DNA of 64,000 nucleotides from Bacillus velezensis. Lineage in GTDB: Bacteria > Bacillota > Bacilli > Bacillales > Bacillaceae. Both the position numbers and the translations under genes were made by a program. The notes beneath the pieces were generated by a model. That model was given only the letters and a program-made list of their open reading frames with translations. It had not been told where the DNA came from and searched no databases. This document shows positions 53,895-63,483 of this stretch, piece after piece (positions within the stretch are counted from its first letter, which is position 1; each line of letters starts with the position of its first letter). Location: assembly GCF_001461825.1 (NCBI RefSeq), contig NZ_LLZC01000012.1, positions 1 to 64,000 of the forward strand. Direction: 5' to 3'.

Positions 53895-54142
53895 GATTAC
53901 GGTAGCGATAAGAACAGTGAAGAGGAGCAGTAAGAAGCAGATTTTGCAATCAGAGAGTTGACGGCCGGTGCAAGTCAATCAAGTCTGTTTCCGAACTCGC
54001 CTCAGAGTTGCAGCGGCAAAACCGCTGACGCATAACTGCGTTAAAAGTATCAAGTGAGTGCGGCTTAAAAGCGCGCTAACGAGGGTGGTACCGCGGGAAA
54101 CAAAAATCTCTCGTCCCTTTTTGGGATGAGGGAGTTTTTTTT
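53895..54142 (+). promoter_or_regulatory. T-box leader of leuS
   Basis: Stem I contains a likely CTC leucine specifier (53996-53998, in CCGAACTCGCC). The conserved T-box AACGAGGGTGGTACCGCGG is at 54078-54096. The terminator pairs CTCTCGTCCC with GGGATGAGGGAG and ends in a T-run (54108-54142). Uncharged tRNA-Leu should stabilise the antiterminator and switch on leuS. The exact 5' limit is approximate. Confidence 0.93.
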
Positions 54143-54230
54143 AGTTTTAGAATAATCTGAATATAATCTTCCTCATCCCGTCAATACTTGGACTACATAC
54201 GCCGTATTCAATCAGAAGGAGGTTTTTACG

Positions 54231-56645
54231 TTGAGTTTTCAGCACGAAAAAATAGAAAAGAAATGGCAGAATTACTGGTTGGATCATAAAACGTTTGCCG
54301 TCAGTGAAGAGAATGACAAGCCGAAGTTTTACGCGCTTGACATGTTTCCGTATCCTTCAGGAGCCGGCCTTCATGTCGGACATCCGGAAGGCTATACGGC
54401 AACCGATATCCTTTCGCGCATGAGACGCATGCAAGGATACAATGTGCTTCATCCGATGGGATGGGACGCGTTCGGGCTTCCTGCCGAGCAATACGCGCTT
54501 GACACGGGGAATGATCCGGCTGAGTTCACAAAACAAAATATAGATAATTTCCGCCGCCAGATCCAATCACTCGGATTTTCATATGATTGGGATCGTGAAA
54601 TCAATACGACTGATCCGGACTATTACAAATGGACGCAGTGGATCTTCACTAAGCTGTACGAAAAAGGGCTCGCTTACGTAGACGAAGTGCCGGTCAACTG
54701 GTGCCCGGCGCTCGGAACGGTGCTTGCGAACGAAGAAGTCATTGACGGCAAAAGCGAGCGGGGCGGCCATCCGGTTGAACGCCGCCCGATGAGACAATGG
54801 ATGCTGAAAATCACCGCTTATGCGGACAGGCTTCTTGAAGATTTAGAAGAACTTGACTGGCCGGAAAGCATTAAAGACATGCAGCGCAACTGGATCGGAC
54901 GCTCAGAAGGCGCAAACGTGCATTTCGCGATCGACGGCACTGATGACACGTTTACGGTGTTTACGACAAGACCGGACACGCTGTTCGGCGCGGCTTATGC
55001 CGTACTGGCTCCTGAGCATGAGCTTGTGGAGGCCATCACGACGCCTGAACAAAAAGAAGCGGTAGACGCTTATGTTAAAGAAGTTCAGGCGAAAAGTGAC
55101 CTGGAACGGACGGATCTTGCGAAAACAAAAACGGGCGTCTTCACGGGCGCATATGCCGTAAACCCTGCAAACGGAGAAAAGCTGCCGATCTGGATAGCGG
55201 ATTATGTCCTCGCCTCTTACGGAACGGGCGCTGTAATGGCCGTGCCGGCGCATGATGAACGTGATTTTGAATTCGCCAAAGTGTTCAGCCTGCCTGTCAA
55301 AGAAGTCGTAAAAGGCGGAAACACGGAAGAAGAAGCGTACACGGGAGACGGAGAGCATGTCAATTCCGGCTTTCTGAACGGACTGAATAAAGCGGAAGCG
55401 ATTGAAAAAATGATCGCCTGGCTTGAAGAAACGAAAAACGGTGAGAAAAAAGTGACATACCGCCTGCGTGATTGGCTGTTCAGCCGCCAGCGCTATTGGG
55501 GCGAGCCGATTCCGGTTATTCATTGGGAAGACGGCACGTCAACAGCCGTTCCTGCGGAAGAGCTGCCGCTGATTCTGCCGAAAACCGATGAGATCAAACC
55601 GAGCGGAACAGGTGAATCACCGCTTGCCAACATTAAAGAGTGGGTGGAAGTCACTGATCCTGAAACGGGCAAAAAAGGCAGAAGAGAAACGAACACGATG
55701 CCGCAATGGGCGGGAAGCTGCTGGTATTTCCTCCGCTTTATCGACCCGAAAAATCCGGATCAGCTCGCTTCACCTGAGAAACTGGATAAATGGCTGCCCG
55801 TTGATATTTACATCGGAGGAGCGGAGCATGCCGTGCTTCACCTTCTGTACGCGCGTTTCTGGCATAAATTCCTCTACGATATCGGTGTCGTGCCGACGAA
55901 AGAACCGTTCCAAAAGCTGTATAACCAAGGAATGATTCTCGGGGAAAACAATGAAAAAATGAGTAAATCCCGCGGAAACGTCGTCAATCCGGATGAAATT
56001 GTGGCGTCTCACGGAGCAGATACGCTCCGCCTGTACGAAATGTTTATGGGGCCGCTTGACGCATCTATCGCCTGGTCTGAATCAGGTCTTGACGGAGCGC
56101 GCCGCTTCCTTGACCGCGTATGGCGTTTGTTTATCGAGGAAAACGGCGAGCTGACGGGCAAAGTGACAGAAGGCGCGGGCGAAACTCTTGAGCGCGTCTA
56201 TCATGAAACGGTCATGAAAGTGACAGAAAACTTCGAAGCCCTTCGTTTTAACACGGGCATTTCTCAGCTGATGGTCTTCATTAATGAAGCCTACAAAGCG
56301 AATGAACTGCCGAGAGAATATATCGAAGGTTTTGTGAAGCTGCTTTCTCCTATTGCGCCGCATTTGGCGGAAGAACTGTGGGAAAAACTCGGCCACGAAG
56401 GTTCGATTGCATACGAGGCTTGGCCTGCTTATGACGAATCAAAACTGGTGGATGATGAAGTGGAAATCGTCGTCCAGCTGAACGGAAAAGTAAAAGCGAA
56501 ATTAATGGTTCCGGCTGATGCTGATAAAGCAGTATTAGAACAGCTCGCACAAGCTGACGAAAAAGTAAAAGAGCAGCTTGAAGGAAAAACGATCCGAAAA
56601 ATCATTGCCGTACCGGGCAAGCTTGTCAATATCGTGGCAAACTGA
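54231..56645 (+). CDS. leuS: Leucyl-tRNA synthetase
   Basis: An 804-residue class I aminoacyl-tRNA synthetase that charges tRNA-Leu (two of its genes are in this window). HIGH-type motif HVGHPEGY in the N-terminal part, the editing domain with [15 protein letters not shown] and [15 protein letters not shown], and KMSKSRGN near residue 575. TTG start after AAGGAGGTTTTTACG. Control is by the T-box upstream. A terminator follows. Confidence 0.98.
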   Translation: MSFQHEKIEKKWQNYWLDHKTFAVSEENDKPKFYALDMFPYPSGAGLHVGHPEGYTATDILSRMRRMQGYNVLHPMGWDAFGLPAEQYALDTGNDPAEFTKQNIDNFRRQIQSLGFSYDWDREINTTDPDYYKWTQWIFTKLYEKGLAYVDEVPVNWCPALGTVLANEEVIDGKSERGGHPVERRPMRQWMLKITAYADRLLEDLEELDWPESIKDMQRNWIGRSEGANVHFAIDGTDDTFTVFTTRPDTLFGAAYAVLAPEHELVEAITTPEQKEAVDAYVKEVQAKSDLERTDLAKTKTGVFTGAYAVNPANGEKLPIWIADYVLASYGTGAVMAVPAHDERDFEFAKVFSLPVKEVVKGGNTEEEAYTGDGEHVNSGFLNGLNKAEAIEKMIAWLEETKNGEKKVTYRLRDWLFSRQRYWGEPIPVIHWEDGTSTAVPAEELPLILPKTDEIKPSGTGESPLANIKEWVEVTDPETGKKGRRETNTMPQWAGSCWYFLRFIDPKNPDQLASPEKLDKWLPVDIYIGGAEHAVLHLLYARFWHKFLYDIGVVPTKEPFQKLYNQGMILGENNEKMSKSRGNVVNPDEIVASHGADTLRLYEMFMGPLDASIAWSESGLDGARRFLDRVWRLFIEENGELTGKVTEGAGETLERVYHETVMKVTENFEALRFNTGISQLMVFINEAYKANELPREYIEGFVKLLSPIAPHLAEELWEKLGHEGSIAYEAWPAYDESKLVDDEVEIVVQLNGKVKAKLMVPADADKAVLEQLAQADEKVKEQLEGKTIRKIIAVPGKLVNIVAN

Positions 56646-56652
56646 CCGGACG

Positions 56653-56684
56653 AAGCCCCTCTCCTACAGAGAGGGGCTTTTTTA
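56653..56684 (+). terminator. Terminator of leuS
   Basis: AAGCCCCTCT pairs with AGAGGGGCTT around CCTAC-type loop, followed by TTTT. Confidence 0.92.
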
Positions 56685-56761
56685 TCAGGCCTCTATCATA
56701 GAAATTGCACCGCAGGCTTTGGTATACTTAACACCATAAAGATGAATGGGAGTGTCACACA

Positions 56762-57073
56762 TTGAAAATAAATGAAATCAGCACAGCCGCACTGGAAGAA
56801 AAATTAAAAGCGGGAGAAGAGCTGTATCTGATTGATGTCAGAGAAGACGAAGAAGTTGCCGAAGGAATGATTCCGCAGGCCGTTCACATCCGCATGGGAG
56901 ACATCCCTGAGAAGATGGATGCGTTAGACAAGGACAAGGAATATGTATTTATCTGCCGTTCCGGAAAAAGAAGCATGAACGTTTGTATGTATTTACATGA
57001 GCAGGGCTTCCGTACGGTTAATGTTGAAGGCGGCATGCTGGAGTGGGAAGGCGAAACAAAGCCGAAGAAATAA
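56762..57073 (+). CDS. ytwF: Rhodanese-domain protein YtwF
   Basis: A 103-residue single rhodanese domain, a sulfur-carrier or sulfurtransferase type. The active-site loop is CRSGKRS with Cys65. Also seen: LIDVREDEEVAEG and GGMLEWEGE. TTG start after GGGAGTGTCACACA. Partner unknown; sulfur supply for tRNA thiolation is one option but is inference. Confidence 0.93.
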   Translation: MKINEISTAALEEKLKAGEELYLIDVREDEEVAEGMIPQAVHIRMGDIPEKMDALDKDKEYVFICRSGKRSMNVCMYLHEQGFRTVNVEGGMLEWEGETKPKK

Positions 57074-57086
57074 CGCTTTGAAGTGG

Positions 57087-57127
57087 AAGAAGAAAAGGGA
57101 CGTGCGTCTTTTTCTTCTTTTTTTATA
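57087..57127 (+). terminator. Terminator of ytwF
   Basis: GAAGAAAAGGGACG pairs imperfectly with CGTCTTTTTCTTC around TG, followed by a long T-run. Confidence 0.75.
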
Positions 57128-57148
57128 AAAAAACGGGAGGCGAATCAG

Positions 57149-57634
57149 GTGAAACCGATGATCCGCGCTATGAAAACAAACGATATCAAACAGGTCCGGC
57201 AAGTCGCAGAACGCAGCTGGCATCATACGTATGAAGGGATTATTCCCAGACACATTCAGGATCAGTTTCTCGAATCCGCCTATCAGGATGAGATGATGGA
57301 ACGCCGGCTCTTGCATTCTCTGTTCTTTGTGGCAGAAGAAGAGGGGCGAGTGCTCGGTTTTGCAAATGTCACTCCGGTTCAAAAAGACGGAAATGCGGAG
57401 CTGACCGCCATCTATATTGACCCGGATTGCCAGGGAAGCGGGATAGGAACGGCACTCCTTAAAGAATGCATCAGGCAGTCCGGCGGGGTAAAAAAGCTTT
57501 ATGTCCATGCAGAAAAAGAGAACCGCATCGCCTTGTCCTTTTATCAAGCGAAAGGGTTTCAATGGGTATGTGAATTTGAAGAAGACTTTAGGGGACACAC
57601 CTTACAGACGGTCAAACTGGTGCTGAACATATAA
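57149..57634 (+). CDS. GNAT-family N-acetyltransferase
   Basis: A 161-residue GNAT enzyme. The acetyl-CoA motif is GSGIGTALLKECI (Q/RxxGxG/A type), preceded by AELTAIYIDPDCQ. Resembles the PaiA-like group acting on polyamines or amino-group compounds, but I would not set a substrate. GTG start after GGGAGGCGAATCAG. I do not recall it between ytwF and melA in B. subtilis 168, so it may be a lineage-specific insertion. Confidence 0.85.
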   Translation: MKPMIRAMKTNDIKQVRQVAERSWHHTYEGIIPRHIQDQFLESAYQDEMMERRLLHSLFFVAEEEGRVLGFANVTPVQKDGNAELTAIYIDPDCQGSGIGTALLKECIRQSGGVKKLYVHAEKENRIALSFYQAKGFQWVCEFEEDFRGHTLQTVKLVLNI

Positions 57635-57635
57635 A

Positions 57636-57664
57636 GCGATCCAGCCTTTCCGGGGCCGGATCGC
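57636..57664. terminator. Hairpin between the GNAT gene and melA
   Basis: GCGATCC (57636-57642) pairs with GGATCGC (57658-57664). There is no T-run, so it may be a processing or boundary hairpin rather than a strong terminator. Confidence 0.55.
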
Positions 57665-57670
57665 GAATGA

Positions 57671-58969
57671 TCAGTGATAAGCCGGAAGCCGGTCTTTGTG
57701 CGCTTCGAATAAGTCATCGCACAAAGATATGATGTCATTCATGGAAAGCTCGGCGCTCGTATGCGGGTCAAGCATGGCCGCCTGATATACAGCTTCCTTT
57801 TTTAATGTAACGGCCGCTTCGATGGTTAAAAGCTGTGTGTTAATGTTTGTTCTGTTGAGCGCCGCGAGCTGCTCCGGAAGTTCGCCCGAATAGGACGGCA
57901 TAATGTGGTTTTTGACGGCTGTGCAAGGCACTTCAACGACCGCTTTCGCCGGCAGATTCGGTATCAGCCCGGTATTCAGCACATTGCCGCCGAATGTGAA
58001 CGGACGGCCCGTCTCCATCGCTTCTATAATTCTCGAACCGTATTCTTTTGAGCGTTCATGCGTCAGGTTTTGGTTGTTGATGATGCCGTCTCTCATCGTT
58101 TCCCAATTGTTGATTTGTTCCGCGCATCTCCTCGGATATTCATCAAGCGGAATTTGGAGTTCATCTATCAGCTCCGGATACCGGCTTTTTATAAAATACG
58201 GGTGATATTCGGCATTATGCTCAGATGATTCCGTTACGTAGCAGCCGAATTTATCCATCAGCTCAAACCGCACCATGTCCTTATGTTTCGTCTTTTGTTT
58301 TTCGCGTGCCCGTCTTTTAATTTCCGGATATAAATCAATTCCATCTTTTTTAATCTCCAAAAGCCAAGCCATGTGGTTGATGCCGGCAATGCGTTCTTCC
58401 GTACCTTCATGATCCATGCCGAGTGAGTCAAACAGATCTTTGGTACATACCTGGACGCTGTGGCACAGGCCGACCGTTTTGACATTTGTATGTCTGAGCA
58501 TCGCTCCGGTCAGAGAGGCCATCGGATTTGTATAGTTTAACAGCCACGCATCCGGGCAGACCTCTTCCATGTCTTTTGCGATGTCAAATAAAACGGGGAT
58601 GGTGCGAAGGGAACGGAAAATGCCGCCTATTCCGACGGTATCGGCAATCGTCTGGCGGAGACCGTACCGCTTCGGGATGTCAAAGTCAATAACCGTCGCG
58701 GGTTTATAGCCTCCGACCTGAATGGCGTTTATCACATAGCCGGCGTGTTTAAGCGCCTGTTTTCGGTCATCGTAGGAGATGATGGATATACTCGTATTGT
58801 AGCGGTCTCTCATGTTTTCCAGCATGAGCTGGGATTCTTTCAGCCGTACAGCGTCAATATCATAAAGCGCGAATTCAAACCCGTTTAATGCTTCAGTCAG
58901 TAAGCAGTCCCCCAGTACATTTTTTGCGAAAATCGTGCTTCCCGCTCCGATAAACGTAATTTTCTTCAA
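57671..58969 (-). CDS. melA: Alpha-galactosidase, GH4 family
   Basis: A 432-residue NAD- and Mn-dependent glycosidase that cleaves melibiose and other alpha-galactosides. NAD-binding FIGAGSTIFAKNVLGD at the N terminus. The family segments WLLNYTNPMA, GLCHSVQ and GINHMAW contain the metal-site residues. TTG start after AGGGAGGAATTTCTG. Last gene of the mel operon, 22 bases after melC. The hairpin at 57636 follows. Confidence 0.95.
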   Translation of the reverse strand: MKKITFIGAGSTIFAKNVLGDCLLTEALNGFEFALYDIDAVRLKESQLMLENMRDRYNTSISIISYDDRKQALKHAGYVINAIQVGGYKPATVIDFDIPKRYGLRQTIADTVGIGGIFRSLRTIPVLFDIAKDMEEVCPDAWLLNYTNPMASLTGAMLRHTNVKTVGLCHSVQVCTKDLFDSLGMDHEGTEERIAGINHMAWLLEIKKDGIDLYPEIKRRAREKQKTKHKDMVRFELMDKFGCYVTESSEHNAEYHPYFIKSRYPELIDELQIPLDEYPRRCAEQINNWETMRDGIINNQNLTHERSKEYGSRIIEAMETGRPFTFGGNVLNTGLIPNLPAKAVVEVPCTAVKNHIMPSYSGELPEQLAALNRTNINTQLLTIEAAVTLKKEAVYQAAMLDPHTSAELSMNDIISLCDDLFEAHKDRLPAYH

Positions 58970-58991
58970 CAGAAATTCCTCCCTTTTCTTC

Positions 58992-59813
58992 TCAGCCTTT
59001 GACCGCCCCGGAGGACAGCCCTGAGATAAAATATTTTTGAAGCGCCAAAAACAATACGACCATCGGCAGCATCGCCATAATCGCGGCTGCGGCGACTAAG
59101 TGAAGATTGTTCGCGTTTTCGCCGAAGAATCCCGCCATGGCCACGGTCAATGTCTGCACCTGTTGATCTTGTAAAAAGAAAATCGCAAATTGGTAATCGT
59201 TCCAGATAAACACGCAGGAAATAATGCAGACCGTTGCGGTAATCGGTTTCAACAAAGGAAACACGATTGTATAAAAAGTCCTGATCAATCCCGCGCCGTC
59301 CATCCTGGCGGCTTCCTCAAGCTCTTTCGGAATGGAAGAGCGGATAAACCCTGAATATAAGAAAACGGTCAGCGGCATATATGCAGCCGTATTAATGAGA
59401 ATGGCTGCGGCATGCGTATTGATCAGCCCCGCATCAGCGACCATCTTGTATAAAGGAACCATGGAAGTCAAAGGCGGGATGATCATGATTGAAATCAAAA
59501 GGCCGAAGACGATTTTGTTCAGCTTTGTATTTCTTCTTGCGAGCGGGTATGCGGCAAGCGAACCCATGAAAATTAACAAAGCGGCGGAAACGGCTGTAAT
59601 GATGATCGTGTTCAGAAAGGATTGCCCGAGAGAGGCACGTTCCCATGCTTCACGAAAATTCTGAAATGAAAAGACGGATGGCAGCGACCATTTTGAACTG
59701 TAGTCTCCTTTTGCTTTTAATGACGTGGTCAGCAAAATATAAAAGGGGACAATATGAACGCACGAGATAACGGCTGCCAACAGCGTAAAAATCCGCATTC
59801 GGGCTGTTTTCAT
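58992..59813 (-). CDS. melC: Alpha-galactoside ABC permease MelC (AmyC)
   Basis: A 273-residue MalG-type permease with six helices. The coupling loop [22 protein letters not shown] is present. It shares an ATGA overlap with melD. It is the second half of the membrane channel. In 168 the gene was also named amyC. Confidence 0.93.
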   Translation of the reverse strand: MKTARMRIFTLLAAVISCVHIVPFYILLTTSLKAKGDYSSKWSLPSVFSFQNFREAWERASLGQSFLNTIIITAVSAALLIFMGSLAAYPLARRNTKLNKIVFGLLISIMIIPPLTSMVPLYKMVADAGLINTHAAAILINTAAYMPLTVFLYSGFIRSSIPKELEEAARMDGAGLIRTFYTIVFPLLKPITATVCIISCVFIWNDYQFAIFFLQDQQVQTLTVAMAGFFGENANNLHLVAAAAIMAMLPMVVLFLALQKYFISGLSSGAVKG

Positions 59814-60724
59814 GACATTTCCGTCTCCTTTCGCTTGAAATACACGAGAGCCGAAAAGCTGATGATAAGAATAATGACGGACATAAATACTCCTTGGGCG
59901 GCGGCATATCCCGCATCCTGCCGTTTAAAATATAAATCATACATAAACGTCGACATCGATTGAGAGGAATTGCCCGGCCCGCCTGCGGTCAGCGCGAAAA
60001 TGACATCAAACAGCTTCAGCCCGCCGATGATATTGATGACCATGTTGATGGTGACAGCCGGCATCAATAAAGGCAGGGTGATGGTGAAAAACGGCTGAAG
60101 ACCTCCAGCGCCATCCATTTTTGCGGCTTCGTAATAATCTTTCGGAATGCTTTGCAGCCCCGCTAAATATACAATCATCGCAATGCCTGCGTATTGATAC
60201 GTGTTAATCATCACGATAATCCACGGGTTTGCCGCAGGGCTTGCCAAGGCGTTGACAGGACCGATTCCCAGTGCGCCAAGCACATCATTCAGCGCACCCC
60301 CGTCATATGAGAAAATAAAATACCAAATGTATCCCATTATCAGCGGACTGATAATGACGGGCAAGTAGATGATCGTTCTTGTGAGCGCCTTCATTTTTAG
60401 GCTTTGATTCAAAAGCAGCGCATATAAAAGTCCGAGCATATTCTGAAAAAAAGTGCTTCCGATGCCGTAAAGCAAAGTGTTTTTCACAACAAGCCACGTG
60501 TCTGGATCTGTAAAAAGCCTTTTATATTGAGTGACTCCCACCCATTGATACGTTTGTGAGAAGCCGTTCCAGTTTGTGAACGTAATAAAAGCGCCTTTGA
60601 CAAACGGAAAAATCATGAAAATAAAAACCGTGGCAAGAGCGGGAACGTACATCCACCACAGTGACGCGGGTTTTACCGGCTTTTGATGTTGAAATCCTTG
60701 GGTTTCTCTTGCAAGATCACTCAT
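59810..60724 (-). CDS. melD: Alpha-galactoside ABC permease MelD (AmyD)
   Basis: A 304-residue MalF-type permease with about six helices. The coupling loop is [23 protein letters not shown]. It overlaps melE (ATGA). In 168 this was amyD. No ATPase is found in the operon; the shared sugar ATPase MsmX, encoded elsewhere, is the expected partner (established for B. subtilis). Confidence 0.93.
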   Translation of the reverse strand: MSDLARETQGFQHQKPVKPASLWWMYVPALATVFIFMIFPFVKGAFITFTNWNGFSQTYQWVGVTQYKRLFTDPDTWLVVKNTLLYGIGSTFFQNMLGLLYALLLNQSLKMKALTRTIIYLPVIISPLIMGYIWYFIFSYDGGALNDVLGALGIGPVNALASPAANPWIIVMINTYQYAGIAMIVYLAGLQSIPKDYYEAAKMDGAGGLQPFFTITLPLLMPAVTINMVINIIGGLKLFDVIFALTAGGPGNSSQSMSTFMYDLYFKRQDAGYAAAQGVFMSVIILIISFSALVYFKRKETEMS

Positions 60725-61998
60725 TCTTTTTCAGCTCCCCGTGAATCAGATTGAAGCCGGAGCCGCTTATATTCCCTGCCGAGTTTCGCTGAAATTTCAG
60801 CGGGGGTTAAGATATCGGCCATCAGCTCCTGCCCGGCTGTTCCCATCACATCCCACATTCCGTTCGGCAAATAAAGGCGGTCAAAATAAGGCTGCACCTT
60901 AATATGCTGATAGCGCTTATAGTCATTTGCGTAGAAAATGTCCGTTTGTACATTCACTAATCCGGCCGGAAGCGAGGTCGCTTCGGCAATTGATTTTGCA
61001 TGCTCGGGTCGGGCCATAAATGCGATAAACTGTTTCGCTTCTTCAAGCCGCGGGGAATCCTTGAATGCCGCCAGCGTGTAACGTTCGCCTCCGATCCAAA
61101 CCGGCGCGTCTCCCTTGTGGACGGCCGGGGTCGGTATGATGCCGACTTTTACCTTCGGATTGATTTGAGCGACGTCTTGGCCGAGGGTGCCGCCCTGCAG
61201 CGTAAAGGCGATTTTGTTTTGCGCCATCAGTTCAATGAGCTGGGATCGTTTTGCCGTCACGGCATCTATATTGAGCAGGTTTTCCTTTTGCATCTCTTTC
61301 AGTTTGTCAGATAAATAGGTGAAGTGTGTCCAGCGGAAGGTTCCGTTTAACAGCTGTTTTTTGTAACGGTGTGCGGGATCTGTGATGAGAAGCGGTGCGG
61401 CGAATTGATCGTAATATTGGGCAAATGAGCTTTTCTCATAGCCGGCAAACCAGAAGGGGGTGACTGTTCCGCCGCTTTTTTCTTTAATCTGTCTCAGTGC
61501 CTTCATAAAATCATCCATTGTTTCCGGCGGTTTGATTCCGTATTTTTCCAACAACGTGCGGTTGTAGGCCAGTCCGTCCTTTGCCTGATTCAGAGGGAAG
61601 GCGTATATTCTGCCTTTGGCGTCTTTGAGCATGCTGTTTAAATTCGGATCGAGCCGCTTCGTCCAAGACATCCCGCTGAGGTCGGCGGTATATTCTCCGT
61701 AGCGGATTTTGGCCCAGCCGTGTGTGTCGAAAAGATCGGGCATGTCACCGGCCGCCATTCTGACCCTCATCATATTTTCGTAGTCATTGCCTGGGAAATG
61801 AACGTTTACTTGAATGTCCGGATGTTCTTTTTGGAATGAATCAGCCAACTTTCTGAATACGGCGCGTTCGCTGTCTGAGGATATTGTGGAATAGACTGTC
61901 AATGTTTTCTGCTTTTCTCCGGCGCCGCTCTGTTCTGCCGAGCAGCCGGGAAGTATCATGCAAGTAAAAGAAAGAAACAAAGCCAGTAAGCGTTTCAT
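60721..61998 (-). CDS. melE: Alpha-galactoside-binding lipoprotein MelE
   Basis: A 425-residue solute-binding lipoprotein of the MalE/MsmE type, lipobox ILPGC. Body features: [27 protein letters not shown] N-lobe (seen at [19 protein letters not shown]) and [14 protein letters not shown]. It binds melibiose, raffinose or stachyose by family and context. The ATG at 61998 after AAAGGAGG is used, in place of the longer in-frame start at 62043. Follows melR by 41 bases. Confidence 0.93.
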   Translation of the reverse strand: MKRLLALFLSFTCMILPGCSAEQSGAGEKQKTLTVYSTISSDSERAVFRKLADSFQKEHPDIQVNVHFPGNDYENMMRVRMAAGDMPDLFDTHGWAKIRYGEYTADLSGMSWTKRLDPNLNSMLKDAKGRIYAFPLNQAKDGLAYNRTLLEKYGIKPPETMDDFMKALRQIKEKSGGTVTPFWFAGYEKSSFAQYYDQFAAPLLITDPAHRYKKQLLNGTFRWTHFTYLSDKLKEMQKENLLNIDAVTAKRSQLIELMAQNKIAFTLQGGTLGQDVAQINPKVKVGIIPTPAVHKGDAPVWIGGERYTLAAFKDSPRLEEAKQFIAFMARPEHAKSIAEATSLPAGLVNVQTDIFYANDYKRYQHIKVQPYFDRLYLPNGMWDVMGTAGQELMADILTPAEISAKLGREYKRLRLQSDSRGAEKE

Positions 61999-62039
61999 CT
62001 TTTCCTCCTTTAAATATGATATAAACGCTGCGGGACACG

Positions 62040-63065
62040 TCACCTCCTTTCTTGTGAGCCGCAGCTTTGTCTGACAATCAATGAAGTGGGGAGCGTCACG
62101 GCCAGCGGGACGGTTCTGCCGTTTAAACGGTCGAGAAGCAATTTGACACCCGTCCTGCCCATCTCTTCCGTGTATACTTTTACCGTTGATAACGGCGTGC
62201 TGGCGTATTCTGCCTCATCAATTCCGTTGAAGCTGACAACCGCCGCATCGCGCGGGACTTGAAGGCCGGCTTCCTGCAAGGCTTTTAAAGCGCCGACAGC
62301 CATCGAATCACTTGCGATAAAAAAGGCATCGGGGAGACTTCCGCCTTTGATGGCTTCATTCATCAGCCGGAACCCTTCGTGCATGCTGTATTCGCCGATC
62401 AGTACATGCTCCGGCTCGGCGCCGGCCATTTGTAAGAAAGCGGTCAGACGCTTATCCTCAATCGTTTTATTGCTGTTTACGCCGTCTATGACGGTATGCT
62501 CCCGCTCCCGGCCGCCGATATAACCTAGCCGCTGATAACCGAGCGACAGAAGATGTTCTATCGCCTTCTGCGCTGCGGCATAAAAATCCACGCTGACGGA
62601 ATCGTAGCGGGCGGGATCGGGTGTGCCGTTAACAAATACCGCGTGCCTGAAAGCGGCGCTGATATTCGTAAGCGCCTCGTCTTGCAGGCTGCCGATGACG
62701 ATGACGCCGTCCAGTTCGTGAAACATATGCTCTTGAAAAGAACCGAGATGGATAGAAGATGTGATAAAAACTTTTTGCCGAAAGCATTCTTCCTCAATGC
62801 CTTTTCGGATCGCCGAAAAATAAGGATCCTGCCGTTCTTCTTCGGGTGACAGGCAGCTGACAACGCCGATCAGGGGCGCTGAATCGCTGCGGCTGCGGTT
62901 CTTCCGTTTTTTTGCCGACGGCTGATAGCCCAGCTCATCGGCGATCCTCAGAACTTTTTCTCTTGTTTCATCAGTCACGGCCAAAGAGTCATCCTTATTT
63001 AAAATTCTCGATACTGTCGCGCTGGATACAGATGCCTGTAAGGCAATATCTTTGAGACGGACCAT
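62040..63065 (-). CDS. melR: LacI-family regulator MelR
   Basis: A 341-residue LacI/GalR repressor. The HTH is VRLKDIALQASVSSATVSRIL, followed by a periplasmic-binding-protein-like sensor domain. It controls the mel operon, of which it is the first gene; so it is autoregulated. Tandem TTTACTAAA repeats and a cre site lie in its upstream region. ATG after GGAGATGCGAA. Confidence 0.94.
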   Translation of the reverse strand: MVRLKDIALQASVSSATVSRILNKDDSLAVTDETREKVLRIADELGYQPSAKKRKNRSRSDSAPLIGVVSCLSPEEERQDPYFSAIRKGIEEECFRQKVFITSSIHLGSFQEHMFHELDGVIVIGSLQDEALTNISAAFRHAVFVNGTPDPARYDSVSVDFYAAAQKAIEHLLSLGYQRLGYIGGREREHTVIDGVNSNKTIEDKRLTAFLQMAGAEPEHVLIGEYSMHEGFRLMNEAIKGGSLPDAFFIASDSMAVGALKALQEAGLQVPRDAAVVSFNGIDEAEYASTPLSTVKVYTEEMGRTGVKLLLDRLNGRTVPLAVTLPTSLIVRQSCGSQERR

Positions 63066-63078
63066 TTCGCATCTCCTT

Positions 63079-63098
63079 TTTACTAAATATTTACTAAA
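63079..63098. repeat. Tandem TTTACTAAA repeats before melR
   Basis: Two copies of TTTACTAAA (63079-63087 and 63090-63098), separated by 2 bases, lie in the melR leader next to its ribosome site. An inverted copy, TTTAGTAAA, is at 63175-63183. They may be operator half-sites for MelR. Confidence 0.55.
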
Positions 63099-63126
63099 CA
63101 GAAATGACCTGGTTATTGTTAAAATG

Positions 63127-63156
63127 ATATTATCATACGTTAGTAAGCGTTTTCAA
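63127..63156 (-). promoter_or_regulatory. mel promoter with overlapping cre site
   Basis: On the minus strand, -35 TTGAAA (63151-63156) and -10 GATAAT or TAATAT (63127-63134). TTGAAAACGCTTACT (63142-63156) matches the CcpA cre consensus WTGNAANCGNWNNCW at all positions and covers the -35, so catabolite repression is expected. Confidence 0.85.
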
Positions 63157-63265
63157 TAACTATTTTTGGTTGCTTTTAGTAAAAATCAGTAAAAAAGAAA
63201 ATCTGTTTTTCTCTATCATATTTCAATTGAACCGGAATAAATTGATAGAGAAAGGAGAGGGTGAT

Positions 63266-63448
63266 GTGCTGAAGATAGCTGTTTTTGATGAGGAGCATGA
63301 AAAGGATCTGCAGACTGAAGTCAATACATTTTTAAAGGGGATTTCTGATGAACAGCTCGTTGATATTAAATATACGGTAGCGGCGGCCTGTGATCCTGAA
63401 GGTGAGCAGCTTTATTGTTTTTCCGCTCTCATTTTATACCGAAAATAA
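63266..63448 (+). CDS. Cse60-like sporulation protein
   Basis: Exactly 60 residues, with LKIAVFDEEHEKDLQTEVNT near the start and LYCFSALILYRK at the end. This is the pattern of Cse60 and its paralogues, small proteins made in the mother cell under sigma-E (family knowledge). The GTG at 63266 follows AAAGGAGAGGGTGAT; the in-frame ORF from 63170 reads through the mel regulatory region and is not used. I could not fix a sigma-E promoter. Confidence 0.78.
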   Translation: MLKIAVFDEEHEKDLQTEVNTFLKGISDEQLVDIKYTVAAACDPEGEQLYCFSALILYRK

Positions 63449-63480
63449 AAAAGCCCGGACGAAATGCCGGGCTTCTTTGT
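63448..63480. terminator. Bidirectional terminator, Cse60-like gene / opuD
   Basis: AAGCCCGG pairs with CCGGGCTT around ACGAAATG, with A- and T-rich flanks. Confidence 0.88.
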
Positions 63481-63483
63481 GCA

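Noticed and set aside
54903-55523. 206-codon minus-strand frame inside leuS
   Set aside because: Shadow of a highly conserved synthetase gene; biased composition and no ribosome site.
56993-57598. 201-codon minus-strand frame over ytwF and the GNAT gene
   Set aside because: It crosses the ytwF terminator and lies antisense to a clear GNAT protein.
63170-63265. N-terminal extension of the Cse60-like gene
   Set aside because: The extension spans mel regulatory sequence; the 60-residue form starts at GTG 63266 behind a good ribosome site and matches the family length.
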